Notes: generated by a model from the letters alone, not told the origin. A stretch of DNA of 46,669 bases from Verrucomicrobiota bacterium (GCA_016871775.1 VHCI01000012.1:1-46669); one strand, 5' to 3'; numbered from the stretch's first letter, positions 34,494 to 44,467 are shown. A program made the numbers and translations.

Positions 34494-34838
34494 ATGAGTG
34501 CCCCCTCCCACTCCGCTGGCGGACACGCTGATGGCCACGGCCACGACGAGAGCAAGTTCCAGATCTACGTCCAGATCGCGATGCTTCTCGCGGTCATTAC
34601 GGGCGTTGAGATCGTTGCGGTGTTCCTGCCCTTCCCCAAGTGGGTGCTCGTCTCCTCCTTGGTGGTCCTTTCGCTGGTGAAGTTCCTTTTCGTCATCTTC
34701 TACTTCATGCACCTGCGGTGGGATAAGCCCTTCTGCACGATCCTGTTCTTCATCGGCCTGGTGCTGGCCTCGGGCACGGTCTGGGCCCTCCTCGCACTTT
34801 TCTCGGCCGAGGCGAGCCTGCCGCTGCCGACCCCCTAA
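34494..34838 (+). CDS. Cytochrome c oxidase subunit IV (CtaF-like)
   Basis: This 114-residue protein has three hydrophobic segments (roughly 27-47, 50-72, 80-103) with the conserved KFLFVIFYFMHLRWDKPF motif of prokaryotic COX subunit IV. A His-rich N-terminus precedes it. The ATG at 34494 is used; the TTG at 34485 overlaps the subunit III stop and would add three residues. It is the last subunit gene of the cox operon, followed by a terminator hairpin. No enzymatic role; assembly or stability is expected. Confidence 0.9.
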   Translation: MSAPSHSAGGHADGHGHDESKFQIYVQIAMLLAVITGVEIVAVFLPFPKWVLVSSLVVLSLVKFLFVIFYFMHLRWDKPFCTILFFIGLVLASGTVWALLALFSAEASLPLPTP

Positions 34839-34858
34839 ATCGGAACGTTTCCTTTTCA

Positions 34859-34892
34859 GCCCGGTGCCGCTCCGCGCGGGACCGGGTTTTTT
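34859..34892 (+). terminator. Rho-independent terminator after the cox operon
   Basis: CCCGGT pairs with ACCGGG (34860-34865/34881-34886), with a second inner CCGC/GCGG pairing, followed by TTTTTT (34887-34892). It lies 20 bases after the subunit IV stop. Confidence 0.8.
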
Positions 34893-34999
34893 CGCGCCAG
34901 TTCAATCCGAGTTGCGGCCCGCTGGTTTCAGCACGTCCTTCCCAGTTCTCCCGTCGTGCACCGCCCGCCCGCATCCCTCCCAGTCCACCGGACCCGCGT

Positions 35000-35776
35000 A
35001 TGATCGATTGGCGCCATTGGCACAATGAACCGTGGCTGATCGGGGGCCTCGTGGTTGCCGGCTGGCTCTGGGCCGTGCTGGCGGGCCCTTTCCGAGCCCG
35101 CCTGGCGCCGGGCCAGCCCTGGCCGCTCGCGCAGGCCATCCAGTTCTATTCGGGTCTGCTTTTCTTCTATCTGGCCGTGGGATCCCCGCTCGACCAGATC
35201 GCCGAGCGCTTCCTGTTCAGCGCCCATATGCTGCAGCACCAGCTTATGATCTATCCCGCGGCCATCCTCTTCCTGCGGGGATTGCCGGCGTGGATGATCG
35301 ACCCAGTCCTCGGCGCGCCCGGGCTGCATCCGGTGCTGCGGCTGGTGACCCATCCTTTGATCGCGGGTTCAACCTACACCCTTGTGGTCGGCGCGTGGCA
35401 CGCGCCGATGCTCTACGACTGGGCGCTGCAGGACCGGCTGGTGCACATCATCGAGCACCTGATGTTTTTCGGGGCAGCGATCTTGTATTGGTGGCCGCTG
35501 TTCAGCCCCTCCCGGACGCTGCCGCGGCGGCGTCCCGGAGTCCAGATGGTCTACCTGCTGGGGGTCTTGATCGCGATGACGCCGGTGTTCGCGTACGTTA
35601 CCTTCAGCCACGACGTCCTCTATCCAACCTACGAATACGCTCCCCGCCTGTTCCCGAATTTCTCGGCCGCGGATGACCAGCTACTGGCCGGCGTGATGAT
35701 GAAGCTAGTAGGCGTGTTCGGCGCGATGGCCGCCCTCGCCGTGGCCTTCTTCGGCTGGTACCGGGAGCGACGCTGA
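35000..35776 (+). CDS. ctaG: Cytochrome c oxidase assembly protein CtaG (caa3-type)
   Basis: This 258-residue membrane protein has about seven predicted membrane segments and the conserved CtaG features: HMLQHQLMIYPAAIL (about 75-90), a GAWHAPMLYDWAL block, HIIEHLMFFGAAILYWWPL and DDQLLAGVMMK. It belongs to the caa3_CtaG family (distinct from the copper protein Cox11), needed for assembly of the caa3 oxidase encoded just upstream. It has a separate start region after the cox terminator. It converges with cysK, and two tandem hairpins lie at the junction. Confidence 0.93.
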   Translation: MIDWRHWHNEPWLIGGLVVAGWLWAVLAGPFRARLAPGQPWPLAQAIQFYSGLLFFYLAVGSPLDQIAERFLFSAHMLQHQLMIYPAAILFLRGLPAWMIDPVLGAPGLHPVLRLVTHPLIAGSTYTLVVGAWHAPMLYDWALQDRLVHIIEHLMFFGAAILYWWPLFSPSRTLPRRRPGVQMVYLLGVLIAMTPVFAYVTFSHDVLYPTYEYAPRLFPNFSAADDQLLAGVMMKLVGVFGAMAALAVAFFGWYRERR

Positions 35777-35798
35777 TCCGCTCCCGGAGATCGTCTCC
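35761..35798. terminator. Tandem hairpins between convergent ctaG and cysK
   Basis: CCGGGAGCG (35761-35769) pairs perfectly with CGCTCCCGG (35779-35787), spanning the ctaG stop codon. Next comes GGAGA-TCG-TCTCC (35786-35798). No U-run follows on either strand, so a structural end or attenuator role is more likely than a classical terminator. Confidence 0.45.
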
Positions 35799-35807
35799 GC
35801 GTCCCGC

Positions 35808-36785
35808 TTAGGCGGGCGGCAGGAGGTCGTCCAGCGTGTCGCTCTCGGTGTTGATGTCCGCGAAGAGCCAAGACGACAGGTAGCGTTCGCTACTCGAAGG
35901 GATGATGGCCACGATTTGTTTGCCTTGGTTCTCCGGCCGGCGGGCGAGCTGCAGCGCCGCCCAGGCGATGGCTCCGGACGAGATGCCCACGGGGATGCCG
36001 TCCAACTGGTTGATCTGCTTCGAGACGGGACCGGAATCGGCCTCCTTCACCCGGATCACCTCATCGTAGATCTTGGCGTTGAGCACGCCGGGCACGAAGC
36101 CGGCGCCGATGCCCTGAAGCTTGTGGGGGCCCGGCGTGCCTCCGGACAGCACCGGGGAGGCGTCCGGTTCCACCACGATGATCTTCACCGAGGGCTTCCG
36201 CGCCTTCAGCACCTCGCCGATACCTGTGATGGTGCCACCGGTGCCGACCCCGGCAACCACGATGTCCACCTTACCGTCGGTATCCCGCCAGATCTCCTCG
36301 GCGGTGGTCCGGCGATGCACGGCCGGGTTGGCCGGATTGTTGAACTGCTGGAGGATCACGGCATTGGGGATGCGGGCGGCGAGCTCCTCCGCCTTGGCGA
36401 TGGCGCCTTTCATGCCCTTTGGCCCCTCGGTAAGCACGAGCCGCGCGCCCAAGATCTTGAGCAGCTTACGGCGCTCGAGGCTCATCGTCTCGGGCATCGT
36501 CAGGATCAGCTTCAGCCCCTTGGCCGCGGCGACGAACGCGAGCGCGATGCCCGTGTTGCCCGAGGTCGGTTCGATCAGGACGCTCTGTGGGTTGATCTTT
36601 CCGCTCCGGAGGGCGTCCTCGATCATCGAGACCCCGATGCGGTCCTTGACGCTGGAAAGCGGGTTGAAGAACTCGAGCTTCAGCAGGACCTCGGCGCCGG
36701 CCTGATGCGCGGCCGCGGTCCGGTTCAGGCGGACCAAGGGGGTATTGCCGATCGTGGCGGTGATGTCGGAGAAGATTTTGGCCAT
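35808..36785 (-). CDS. cysK: Cysteine synthase A (O-acetylserine sulfhydrylase)
   Basis: This 325-residue PLP enzyme has the conserved K47 (NPLSSVKDR) that binds PLP, the substrate loop [12 protein letters not shown], the phosphate-binding GTGGTITG and a C-terminal SSGAIAWAA region. It makes cysteine from O-acetylserine and sulfide in the cytoplasm. Length and motifs are normal for CysK. The start at 36785 fits the family [17 protein letters not shown] beginning. It is divergent from an SLC13 transporter that could import sulfate; the 143-base gap may hold a shared regulator site, but none was recognised. No cysE gene is nearby. Confidence 0.95.
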   Translation of the reverse strand: MAKIFSDITATIGNTPLVRLNRTAAAHQAGAEVLLKLEFFNPLSSVKDRIGVSMIEDALRSGKINPQSVLIEPTSGNTGIALAFVAAAKGLKLILTMPETMSLERRKLLKILGARLVLTEGPKGMKGAIAKAEELAARIPNAVILQQFNNPANPAVHRRTTAEEIWRDTDGKVDIVVAGVGTGGTITGIGEVLKARKPSVKIIVVEPDASPVLSGGTPGPHKLQGIGAGFVPGVLNAKIYDEVIRVKEADSGPVSKQINQLDGIPVGISSGAIAWAALQLARRPENQGKQIVAIIPSSSERYLSSWLFADINTESDTLDDLLPPA

Positions 36786-36928
36786 AGTGAGACGGGATCG
36801 ATCGAGCACACCACCGCCCCGGGGCGCGTGTCAAAGCTTGTACGGTTGGATCGTCCGGCGAGAATTTTACCGATGCCCGGGGTTTTCGACTCGGCCCCCG
36901 GCGCGGGCGCTGCCAGCTTGCGGATCCT

Positions 36929-38728
36929 ATGACGCTGGAAATCGCCCTTGTCCTGGCGCTCGTCTTGATCGCCATGGCCGGCTTCGTGTGGGAGAAATTT
37001 CCGCCCGATGTCGTGGCGCTCGGTGTGCTCGTGGTGATCGCGGTCTCCGGGCTGGTCCCGGTGGCGGATGTCTTTGCGGTGTTCGCGAACCCGGCTCCCC
37101 TCACGGTCGCGGCCCTGTTCGTCCTTTGTGCCGCCCTGTTGCGTTGCGGCGCTCTCGATTATCTCTCCGGCAGCCTCGAGCGGGTCCAAGGCCTGCCCTA
37201 CCCGCTGGTGATTTTCCTGCTGGTGCTGCTGGTGGCTTTCGTTTCGGCCTGGATCAACAATACTCCGGTAGTGGTAGTCTTCGTGCCGGTGGCCATCAGC
37301 CTCGCGCGGCGGATGAGGCTGCCGGTGTCCAAGTTCCTGATTCCGGTCTCTTTTGCTTCCGTCCTCGGCGGCAATTGCACCCTGATCGGCACCAGCACAA
37401 ACCTTGTGGCCAATGGCATTCTGGTGGAACGCAACCTGCCGGGACTCGGAATGTTTGAACTCGCCGCGGTGGGGGTGCCCGCGGCGCTCCTCGGGGCCCT
37501 TTACCTCGGTCTGGCCGGCCGCCGTCTCCTGCCTAATCGCGAACCCCTCACTGCTACGCTGAGCGAGAACGAGCGTCGGGAATACTTCGCCGAGGCCTAC
37601 GTGCCTCCCGGCTCCCCCCTTAACGGCAAGAGCCTCCGCGCCGCCGGCCTCACCCGCGCCCGGGGCTTCCGGGTCATCGAGGTCGTCCGCGACGGGGTGG
37701 GCATCGACGTCGACCCGGAGTGCACGCCCTTGGAGGAAGGCGACCGGATGGTGCTGGCCTGCCTCCCCTCGGGCATCGCCCAAGTCCGCTCGCTGCCTGG
37801 CTTCGACTTTACCGCCGAGGCGGGACTGGAGCAGATCGCCACCCACGAGGGCGTGGTGGTCGAAGGCGCCATCGCGCCCAATTCCGAGATCATCGGGCAA
37901 AGCATCAGTGAACTGAACTTTCGCCAACGCTTCCGCGTCATCGTCCTCGCCATCCACCGGGGCGGGGAGAATGTCCGCGAAAAGCTTGAGGCGATCCCGC
38001 TCCAGATGGGGGATATCCTGCTGATGATGGGCACCGAGCAGGCGGTGAACGCGCTCCGGCGAGGCGATGACATCATCCTCTTTGATCGGCCGCCCCTACC
38101 TTCCGTCTCCCGTCATGGCCGGATTCCCCTCGTGCTGGCCACGATTGGCGGCGTCATCGCGCTGGAGACGCTCGGGCTTGTGCCCATCCACCTCGGCGCC
38201 CTCGCCGGGGCCCTCGTGATGTGCCTCACCGGCTGCATCAAGCCGAAGGAGGCCTACGAGGCGATCGAGTGGCCCCTGCTGGCTATGATCTTCGGGACGC
38301 TCGCGCTGGGCGTGGCGATGCAGCAGACTGGCGCCGGCGACTGGCTCGCCCGGAACGTCGTCACCGGGGTCGGCCACGTGGTCTCCGGCCCGGGTAAACC
38401 AATGGTGATGCTCGCCACGCTATATATCCTGACGCTGCTCCTGACGGAGATCCTATCCAATAATGCGGTCGCCGCCCTGATGGTGCCCATCGCGATCGGG
38501 GTGGCCGGGGAAGCAGGCCTCGACAGCCGACCCTTCATCATCGGGGTCACGATCGCCGCCAGCGCGGCCTTTGCCACTCCCATCGGTTACCAAACGAATA
38601 CCTACATTTACGGGATCGGGGGCTATCGCTTCCGCGACTTCGTTCGTATCGGGGTCCCCCTCAATCTGCTCTGCCTGCTCGTTGCCCTCATGGTCATCCC
38701 TCGCGTCTGGCCGCTCTCGGCGCCCTGA
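36929..38728 (+). CDS. SLC13 family permease with two TrkA-C (RCK_C) domains, possible sulfate transporter
   Basis: This 599-residue protein has N-terminal membrane segments, a cytoplasmic middle part (about 205-380) with two TrkA-C domains (LNGKSLRAAGLTRARGFRVIEV; IIGQSISELNFRQRFRVIVLA), and C-terminal membrane segments. The paired SLC13 signatures are INNTPVVVVFVP and LSNNAVAALMVP, and NCTLIGTSTN forms the substrate-site hairpin. Members with this layout include sulfate and anion carriers such as SLT/SAC1; with cysK divergently next to it, sulfate is a fair guess but not proven. It is distinct from the INDY-type SLC13 gene at 6300. Confidence 0.9.
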   Translation: MTLEIALVLALVLIAMAGFVWEKFPPDVVALGVLVVIAVSGLVPVADVFAVFANPAPLTVAALFVLCAALLRCGALDYLSGSLERVQGLPYPLVIFLLVLLVAFVSAWINNTPVVVVFVPVAISLARRMRLPVSKFLIPVSFASVLGGNCTLIGTSTNLVANGILVERNLPGLGMFELAAVGVPAALLGALYLGLAGRRLLPNREPLTATLSENERREYFAEAYVPPGSPLNGKSLRAAGLTRARGFRVIEVVRDGVGIDVDPECTPLEEGDRMVLACLPSGIAQVRSLPGFDFTAEAGLEQIATHEGVVVEGAIAPNSEIIGQSISELNFRQRFRVIVLAIHRGGENVREKLEAIPLQMGDILLMMGTEQAVNALRRGDDIILFDRPPLPSVSRHGRIPLVLATIGGVIALETLGLVPIHLGALAGALVMCLTGCIKPKEAYEAIEWPLLAMIFGTLALGVAMQQTGAGDWLARNVVTGVGHVVSGPGKPMVMLATLYILTLLLTEILSNNAVAALMVPIAIGVAGEAGLDSRPFIIGVTIAASAAFATPIGYQTNTYIYGIGGYRFRDFVRIGVPLNLLCLLVALMVIPRVWPLSAP

Positions 38729-38746
38729 GCGCGGGTACGGGCCGGC

Positions 38747-39526
38747 TCACAGCGTGATCCGCAGGCCGTCGTGGGCCGGCGCGACTCCGGGCGGCAGGCT
38801 CGCCGTCAGCGTCGCGTGATCGCTCAGGTGGGTTAGGTGGGTCAGCAGAGTTCGCCGGGCGCCAATCTCCCGCGCCACGAGCACCGCCTCCTCCAAGGAC
38901 AAGTGCGACGGATGCGGCAAGGGCCGCAGGGCATCGAGCACCAGCACGTCAGCCCCGCGGGCCAGCGCCACTGCCTCCGGGGGCACGGTCTTACAGTCGG
39001 TGTAATAGGCGAGGCGCCGGCCGGAACTTCGCTCGGTGAAGACCAATCCCAGGGTGTTGATGACGCCGTGCGGCAACCGGGTCGCCTCAATGGTGCCCTG
39101 AGGCAGATCAAGTCGCGCTGGCATCGCGGTCAGGCGGAAGGCCGCGTAGCCTCGCGCCCGCGGCCGTTCGCCCAAGGCGTAGGGGTAGATGGCCGCCACC
39201 CGCCCGAGCCCCTCCTCCGTGCCGTAAACGGGCAGGGCGGCGCCCCCCCGCAGGTCGCAGAACCGCCGCAGGTCGTCCATCCCCACCACGTGGTCCGCGT
39301 GCCCGTGGGTCAGGACGAACAAGTCTAGCTGGCGAATGTCCTCCTTCAGGCACTGCAGCCGGAATTCCGGCGCGGCGTCGACCTGCACGTGCAGGCCGTC
39401 CATCACCACGTGGACGGAGGCCCGCGTGCGCTGGTTGCGGGGATCCGGCGAACGGCAGATCGCGCACTGGCACGCGATCATCGGGACCCCCTGCGAGGTG
39501 CCGGTGCCAAGGAAGACCAGTTCCAT
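38747..39526 (-). CDS. MBL-fold metallo-hydrolase (PhnP-like)
   Basis: This 259-residue protein has the HxHxDH motif H74-H76-D78-H79 (THGHADHV) and the PhnP-type Cys cluster CQCAICRS near 19-26. Further metal ligands are in LPHGVIN, YYTDCKT and LTHLTHLSDH. The fold binds two metals and cleaves phosphodiester or similar bonds; PhnP itself opens cyclic phosphates in phosphonate metabolism, but no phn genes lie here. The start at 39526 is the family MELVFLGTGTSQGVP. It follows the BPL_N-type gene by ten bases on the same strand and converges with the SLC13 gene. Confidence 0.92.
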   Translation of the reverse strand: MELVFLGTGTSQGVPMIACQCAICRSPDPRNQRTRASVHVVMDGLHVQVDAAPEFRLQCLKEDIRQLDLFVLTHGHADHVVGMDDLRRFCDLRGGAALPVYGTEEGLGRVAAIYPYALGERPRARGYAAFRLTAMPARLDLPQGTIEATRLPHGVINTLGLVFTERSSGRRLAYYTDCKTVPPEAVALARGADVLVLDALRPLPHPSHLSLEEAVLVAREIGARRTLLTHLTHLSDHATLTASLPPGVAPAHDGLRITL

Positions 39527-39536
39527 CCCCGGGACC

Positions 39537-40331
39537 TTAACTCGAGGCGGCCAGCCAACCGATCGCCCGCGGGATGAAATGCTCCAATCCCGGGGTGTCC
39601 TCGTCATGCGGTGAGATGGTCAGCACCTTGCCGCGTCCGAACGGCGCGTGTACCGCCGCCGCGGAATGGATCATCACGCCCGCAGGGGCCCCGTTGCGGG
39701 CGATTCCCGTCCAGAACCAGGCCGCCACCTCATAGGGCGGCAGGCCCTCGCAGCCCAAAGGCTCGATGATGGGGCCGTTCGCGTAACGGATGGTGAAGAG
39801 ATCGGCCACCGGGCCGAACAGCTGCTGGCCTTCCGGCGACAATTGGATGCGCATCATTCCGCGGCCGCGTTCCCACTTGTTCGAGACGGTCCGGGCATTG
39901 AGGATCCCAAACCCCCAATCGAATCCAGCGCACGCCAGATAGGCCCCGGCGCAGATCCCCAGGTAGCCACCCCCGTTCTCCACAAAGGCCCGGACCTGCA
40001 GCCGCCCGGCCTCGCCGATTGCCTTGGCCTGGGCGCTGCCGCTAACACCCGAAAACACGAGTAGGTTGAAGCTCGAAAGATCCTGCGTACCCACTTCCGC
40101 CGGGGTCAGCGCCGTCACGGTGGCCCCTGACAACTGCTGGGCGCGGCGGGTGACGGTCGCGACGCCTGACTCGCCTGCGCCCGGCCCCTGGTAGATCGCA
40201 ATCCGCAGCGGCCGGGTCACCGCGGGCGCCGCGAAGAGACCGGGCGGGTTGGGCGGGGCTTCGGGCGGAGCGGTATCAGCCCCGGAGATGGGGCCGAGGG
40301 CGAGCAGGGCCAGGCAGGGGGGCAAACGCAT
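39537..40331 (-). CDS. Secreted BPL_N/glutamine-amidotransferase-like protein
   Basis: This 264-residue protein has an N-terminal signal peptide (about 1-18) and a class-I glutamine-amidotransferase-like fold. A nucleophile elbow GGGYLGICAGAYLA carries the Cys at C127. This matches the BPL_N (biotin-protein-ligase N-terminal) family. A His is present near the C-terminus (SPHDEDTP). An export signal is unusual for biotin ligation, so a secreted hydrolase or binding protein is more likely. It is ten bases upstream of the MBL-fold gene and shares its direction, so a two-gene unit is likely. Substrate unknown. Confidence 0.82.
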   Translation of the reverse strand: MRLPPCLALLALGPISGADTAPPEAPPNPPGLFAAPAVTRPLRIAIYQGPGAGESGVATVTRRAQQLSGATVTALTPAEVGTQDLSSFNLLVFSGVSGSAQAKAIGEAGRLQVRAFVENGGGYLGICAGAYLACAGFDWGFGILNARTVSNKWERGRGMMRIQLSPEGQQLFGPVADLFTIRYANGPIIEPLGCEGLPPYEVAAWFWTGIARNGAPAGVMIHSAAAVHAPFGRGKVLTISPHDEDTPGLEHFIPRAIGWLAASS

Positions 40332-40384
40332 GGCGGTAAGAATGAGGGCGCCAGCGCGGCTGACAACGCTGCGCTCGCGGGCCC

Positions 40385-40422
40385 AAAAAAAGAAGGCGCG
40401 CCACTCGGGGGTGGCGCGCCTT
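40385..40422 (-). terminator. Rho-independent terminator after groEL
   Basis: A perfect 12-base stem (AAGGCGCGCCAC at 40393-40404, GTGGCGCGCCTT at 40411-40422) is followed on the minus strand by a run of seven T (40385-40391, with one intervening base). It lies just downstream of the groEL stop and ends the dnaK-groES-groEL transcript. Confidence 0.92.
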
Positions 40423-40453
40423 GGGAATCAGAACCGGAGTTTCCGGATCGGAC

Positions 40454-42088
40454 TTAGTAATCCATCCCTCCCGGACCGTGGCCTTGGCCACCGCCCGCCG
40501 GAGCTTCCTTCTTCTCCGGGATCTCGGTGATCATGCACTCGGTCGTGAGCAGGAGCCCGGCGACAGAGGCCGCGTTCTGGAGGGCGGTGCGGGTGACCTT
40601 GGTCGGGTCGACGACGCCGGCCTTCACCAGGTCCTCGTACTCGCCCGTGGCCACATTGTAGCCGTAGTTGCCCTTGTTGGACGCGATCTGGCCCACCACC
40701 ACCGCGCCCTCGACGCCAGCGTTGGCGCAGAGCATCCGGATGGGGGACTCGATCGCCCGGCGCACGATCTGGGCGCCGATGGCCTCGTCACCCTCAAGCT
40801 TGAGGCTGTCGATGGCCTTGGCGGTGCGGAGCAGCGCGACGCCGCCGCCGGGAACGATGCCTTCCTCCACCGCCGCACGGGTGGCGTGGAGGGCGTCCTC
40901 GACGCGAGCCTTCTTCTCCTTCATCTCGACTTCGGTGGAGGCGCCGACGTTGATGACGGCCACGCCGCCGGCGAGCTTCGCTAGGCGCTCCTGGAGCTTC
41001 TCGCGGTCGTAGTCCGAGGTGGTTTCCTCGATCTGGCGGCGGATTTGCTTCACGCGGCCTTGGATCTCGGAGGACTTGCCCGAGCCCTCAACGATGGTGG
41101 TGTTCTCCTTGTCGACCACGATGCGCTTGGCGCGGCCAAGGTCGCTGATCTGGAGGTTCTCGAGCTTGATGCCGAGGTCCTCGGTGATGCAGCGGCCACC
41201 GGTGAGGATCGCAATGTCCTCGAGCATCGCCTTGCGGCGATCCCCGAAGCCGGGCGCTTTCACCGCGCACACGTTGATCGTGCCACGGATCTTGTTCACG
41301 ACCAGCGCGGCTAGGGCCTCACCCTCAACTTCCTCAGCGATGACGAGGAGCTGCTTGCCGCTCTTGGCGACCAGTTGCAGCAGGGGCAGGAACTCCTGGA
41401 GGTTCGCGATCTTCTTCTCGTGGATCAGGACGTAGCAGTCCTCGAGGATGGCCTCCTGCGCCTCCATGTTGGTCGCGAAGTACGGCGACAGATAGCCCTT
41501 ATCGAACTGCATGCCCTCGACGACATCGAGGGTGGTCTCGATCGACTTGTTCTCCTCGACGGTGATGGTGCCGTCCTTGCCGACCTTGTCCATCGCGTCG
41601 GCGATAATGTTGCCGATCTTGTCGTCCCAGTTGGCCGAGACGGTGGCAACTTGGCGGATCTCCTCGCGTTCATTGACGCGCTTCGAGATCTTGCCGAGCT
41701 CGGTGATCGCGGCCTCGACGGCTTTGTCGATACCGCGCTTGAGGAAGATCGGGTTCGAGCCCGCGGTGACGTTCTTCAGGCCCTCCTTGTAGATGGCCTC
41801 GGCGAGAACGGTGGCGGTGGTGGTGCCGTCACCAGCGGCGTCGCTGGTTTTGGAGGCGACCTCCTTGACCATCTGGGCGCCCATATTCTCGTAGGGATCC
41901 GGGAGCTCGACCTCCTTGGCGACGGTGACGCCGTCCTTGGTGACCGTCGGGGAACCGAATTTCTTGTCGATCACCACATTGCGGCCCTTGGGCCCGAGGG
42001 TGACTTTGACGGCCTTGGAGAGGAGCTCGACGCCCCGGAGGACCTTGTGACGAGCGCTCTCGTCGAAGAGGAGTTGCTTAGAAGCCAT
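40454..42088 (-). CDS. groEL: 60 kDa chaperonin GroEL
   Basis: This 544-residue chaperonin has the conserved N-terminus ([20 protein letters not shown]), the ATP site [11 protein letters not shown] near 86-96, and a Gly/Met-poor C-terminus ending in GGMDY. Equatorial, intermediate and apical parts are intact by length and motif. It forms the 14-mer folding cage with GroES. It is the last gene of a dnaK-groES-groEL cluster, with groES 43 bases upstream, and a strong terminator follows it. No Shine-Dalgarno is seen before the ATG. Confidence 0.97.
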   Translation of the reverse strand: MASKQLLFDESARHKVLRGVELLSKAVKVTLGPKGRNVVIDKKFGSPTVTKDGVTVAKEVELPDPYENMGAQMVKEVASKTSDAAGDGTTTATVLAEAIYKEGLKNVTAGSNPIFLKRGIDKAVEAAITELGKISKRVNEREEIRQVATVSANWDDKIGNIIADAMDKVGKDGTITVEENKSIETTLDVVEGMQFDKGYLSPYFATNMEAQEAILEDCYVLIHEKKIANLQEFLPLLQLVAKSGKQLLVIAEEVEGEALAALVVNKIRGTINVCAVKAPGFGDRRKAMLEDIAILTGGRCITEDLGIKLENLQISDLGRAKRIVVDKENTTIVEGSGKSSEIQGRVKQIRRQIEETTSDYDREKLQERLAKLAGGVAVINVGASTEVEMKEKKARVEDALHATRAAVEEGIVPGGGVALLRTAKAIDSLKLEGDEAIGAQIVRRAIESPIRMLCANAGVEGAVVVGQIASNKGNYGYNVATGEYEDLVKAGVVDPTKVTRTALQNAASVAGLLLTTECMITEIPEKKEAPAGGGQGHGPGGMDY

Positions 42089-42131
42089 GTTCGTGCGTTT
42101 GGATTTAGTTGTTGAGTGGGGGGTGGGGGAC

Positions 42132-42428
42132 TCAGCCAATGATGCCGAGGATGTCGTCCTCGCGGACGAGCGTGTATTTCTTGTCGTCGAGCTTCACCTC
42201 GGTGCCACCGTACTTGCTGATGAGGACGCGGTCGCCGACCTTCACTTCGAAGGGCGTGACTTTGCCGTCCTCGCCCTTCTTGCCGGTGCCGAGGGCGATG
42301 ACCTTGGCCTCCTGAGGCTTTTCCTTGGCGCTGTCCGGGATGATGATCCCGCCGCGGACTTGCTCTTTTTCCTCGATGTGCTCCACGAGAACACGATCGC
42401 CGATGGGCTTGATGGTGACTTTAGCCAT
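42132..42428 (-). CDS. groES: 10 kDa chaperonin GroES
   Basis: This 98-residue co-chaperonin has the family start [14 protein letters not shown], the mobile loop [18 protein letters not shown] and the C-terminal [13 protein letters not shown]. It caps GroEL. The start at 42428 is set by the family length; a longer version would run into the dnaK-groES intergenic hairpin. The 95-base gap from dnaK holds hairpins, and groEL starts 43 bases after its stop. Confidence 0.97.
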   Translation of the reverse strand: MAKVTIKPIGDRVLVEHIEEKEQVRGGIIIPDSAKEKPQEAKVIALGTGKKGEDGKVTPFEVKVGDRVLISKYGGTEVKLDDKKYTLVREDDILGIIG

Positions 42429-42432
42429 ATGT

Positions 42433-42513
42433 GGTTTTGGTTGGGTTTGAACGGAAGGGTTCAGTGGGTTGGAACAAGGTCCCCCGATGGTGCGGAAGCA
42501 CCGCCGGTGGACC
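42433..42513 (-). promoter_or_regulatory. Nested hairpins in the dnaK-groES intergenic gap
   Basis: GGTCC (42478-42482) pairs with GGACC (42509-42513) and encloses GGTGC-GGAA-GCACC (42489-42502). A third hairpin, TGAAC-GGAAGG-GTTCA, lies nearer groES. On the minus strand these fall after the dnaK stop and before the groES start, so they could tune the relative amounts of dnaK and groESL mRNA. No T-run follows. Confidence 0.4.
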
Positions 42514-42523
42514 AAAGGGGGGC

Positions 42524-44467
42524 TTACTTCTTCTTGTCGTTCTCCTCGACCACTTCGAAGTCGGCATCGACGACGTTGGCCTTTTTCTCGGTCTTCCTGC
42601 CGGCAGGGCCCCTGGCCGGCTCGGCGTCGGCTCCCGGGGGCGGCGCGCCGGTGGCCCCGGCAGTCTGCTGGGCGGTCGAATAGAGCTCGCCACCTATGGC
42701 GGCCAGCTCCTCGAGGGCCGCCTTCATCCGCTCGGGATCGTTGCTCTCTAGATTCCTTTTCGCCACGGCTAGGGCTGCGTCGGTCTTACCCTTCAGCTCC
42801 GTGGAGACCTTGTCCCCGGCGTCCTTCAGGCTCTTCTCCAGCTGGTAGATCGAGGAATCCAGCTGGTTTCGGGCCTCGACGGTCTCCTTGCGCTTGCGGT
42901 CCTCGGCGGCGTGCAGCTCCGCATCCTTGGTCATCTTCTCGACCTCCTCCTTGGAGAGGCCAGACGAACCTTGGATGGTGATCTTTTGGTCCTTGCCGGT
43001 GCCCAGGTCCTTGGCGGAGACGTGGAGGATGCCGTTCGCATCGATGTCGAACGTCACCTCAATCTGCGGGGTGCCGCGCGGCGCTGGCGGGATGCCGTCA
43101 AGGCGGAACGTGCCTAGGACCTTGTTGTCCCGGGACATCGGGCGCTCGCCCTGCAGAACCACGATCTCCACGGACGGCTGGCTATCGCTGAAAGTGGAGA
43201 ATGTCTGGGTCTTCTTGGCCGGAATGGTCGTGTTGCGCGGGATCATCGGCGTGGCCACCTGGCCCGCCGTCTCGATGCCGAGCGTGAGCGGGGTAACGTC
43301 CAGCAGCAGCACGTCGCGGACCTCGCCCTTCAGTACGCCACCCTGCACAGCCGCGCCGACGGCGACCACCTCGTCCGGGTTGACGCCCTGGTGCGGGGAC
43401 TTGCCGCCGAGCTTGTGGGCGATCTCGACGACCTTGGGCATTCGCGTCATCCCGCCGACGAGCACCATCTCATCGATCTGGGAGGAATTCAGTTCGGCGT
43501 CCTTCAAGCAGTTCTTGAAGGGCTGCACGCAGCGCTCGAAGAGTGGGTCGCAGATTTGCTCCATCCGGGCGCGGGTGAGCTGCACATTGAGGTGTTTGGG
43601 TCCAGAGGCGTCCGCGGTGATGAAGGGCAGGTTGATGTCGACTGACTGCGCGGAAGACAGGGCGATTTTGGCCTTTTCGGCCTCCTCCTTGAGGCGCTGC
43701 AGGGCCATCGGGTCCTTACGGAGGTCGATGCCGTTCTCCTTGCGGAAGCTGTCGACCAGCCAGCCGATGAGGGACTCGTCCCAATTGTCGCCGCCGAGGT
43801 GGGTGTCACCGTTGGTGGCCTTCACCTCGAAGACCCCGTCGCCGATCTCAAGCACGGAGACGTCGAAGGTGCCGCCGCCGAGGTCGAAGACGGCGATCTT
43901 CTCGTCCTTCTTCTTATCGAGGCCGTAGGCGAGGGAGGCGGCGGTGGGCTCGTTGATGATGCGGAGTACCTCGAGGCCGGCGATCTTGCCCGCGTCCTTA
44001 GTGGCTTGGCGCTGAGAGTCGTTAAAGTAAGCCGGTACGGTGATCACGGCCTGCGTGATCTTATCCCCGAGGTAAGCTTCGGCGTCGGCCTTGAGCTTGC
44101 CGAGCACGAAGGCGGCGATTTGCTGCGGCGCGTACTGCTCGGTCTTGTCGCCAACTTGGACCTCTATGTAGGCGTCGCCGTTCTTCCCCTCGGAAACTTT
44201 GAACGGCATATTCTTCGACTCCTCGCGGACCTCGGTAAACTTGCGGCCGATGAAGCGCTTGGCGGAGAAGACAGTGTTGCGCGGGTTGGTAATCGCCTGC
44301 CGCTTGGCGGCTTGGCCGACCAGCCGCTCGCCGGTTTTGGTGAATGCCACCACCGACGGGGTCGTGCGGGCGCCCTCCGCGTTTGGGACGACGACAGGCT
44401 CCCCACCTTCCATCACCGCCATGCACGAGTTGGTCGTGCCCAGATCAATGCCAAGAATTCGACTCAT
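42524..44467 (-). CDS. dnaK: Chaperone protein DnaK (Hsp70)
   Basis: This 647-residue Hsp70 has the nucleotide-binding start [19 protein letters not shown], the PHOSPHATE1/2 and adenosine motifs ([26 protein letters not shown]), the conserved linker [16 protein letters not shown], the substrate-binding beta domain and the C-terminal helical lid with the short [10 protein letters not shown]-type tail. All parts are intact. It folds and protects proteins with DnaJ and GrpE (not in this window). The start at 44467 fits the family. The leader before it has an AT-rich segment (44510-44550) that may hold the promoter, but no CIRCE repeat was seen. Confidence 0.97.
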   Translation of the reverse strand: MSRILGIDLGTTNSCMAVMEGGEPVVVPNAEGARTTPSVVAFTKTGERLVGQAAKRQAITNPRNTVFSAKRFIGRKFTEVREESKNMPFKVSEGKNGDAYIEVQVGDKTEQYAPQQIAAFVLGKLKADAEAYLGDKITQAVITVPAYFNDSQRQATKDAGKIAGLEVLRIINEPTAASLAYGLDKKKDEKIAVFDLGGGTFDVSVLEIGDGVFEVKATNGDTHLGGDNWDESLIGWLVDSFRKENGIDLRKDPMALQRLKEEAEKAKIALSSAQSVDINLPFITADASGPKHLNVQLTRARMEQICDPLFERCVQPFKNCLKDAELNSSQIDEMVLVGGMTRMPKVVEIAHKLGGKSPHQGVNPDEVVAVGAAVQGGVLKGEVRDVLLLDVTPLTLGIETAGQVATPMIPRNTTIPAKKTQTFSTFSDSQPSVEIVVLQGERPMSRDNKVLGTFRLDGIPPAPRGTPQIEVTFDIDANGILHVSAKDLGTGKDQKITIQGSSGLSKEEVEKMTKDAELHAAEDRKRKETVEARNQLDSSIYQLEKSLKDAGDKVSTELKGKTDAALAVAKRNLESNDPERMKAALEELAAIGGELYSTAQQTAGATGAPPPGADAEPARGPAGRKTEKKANVVDADFEVVEENDKKK

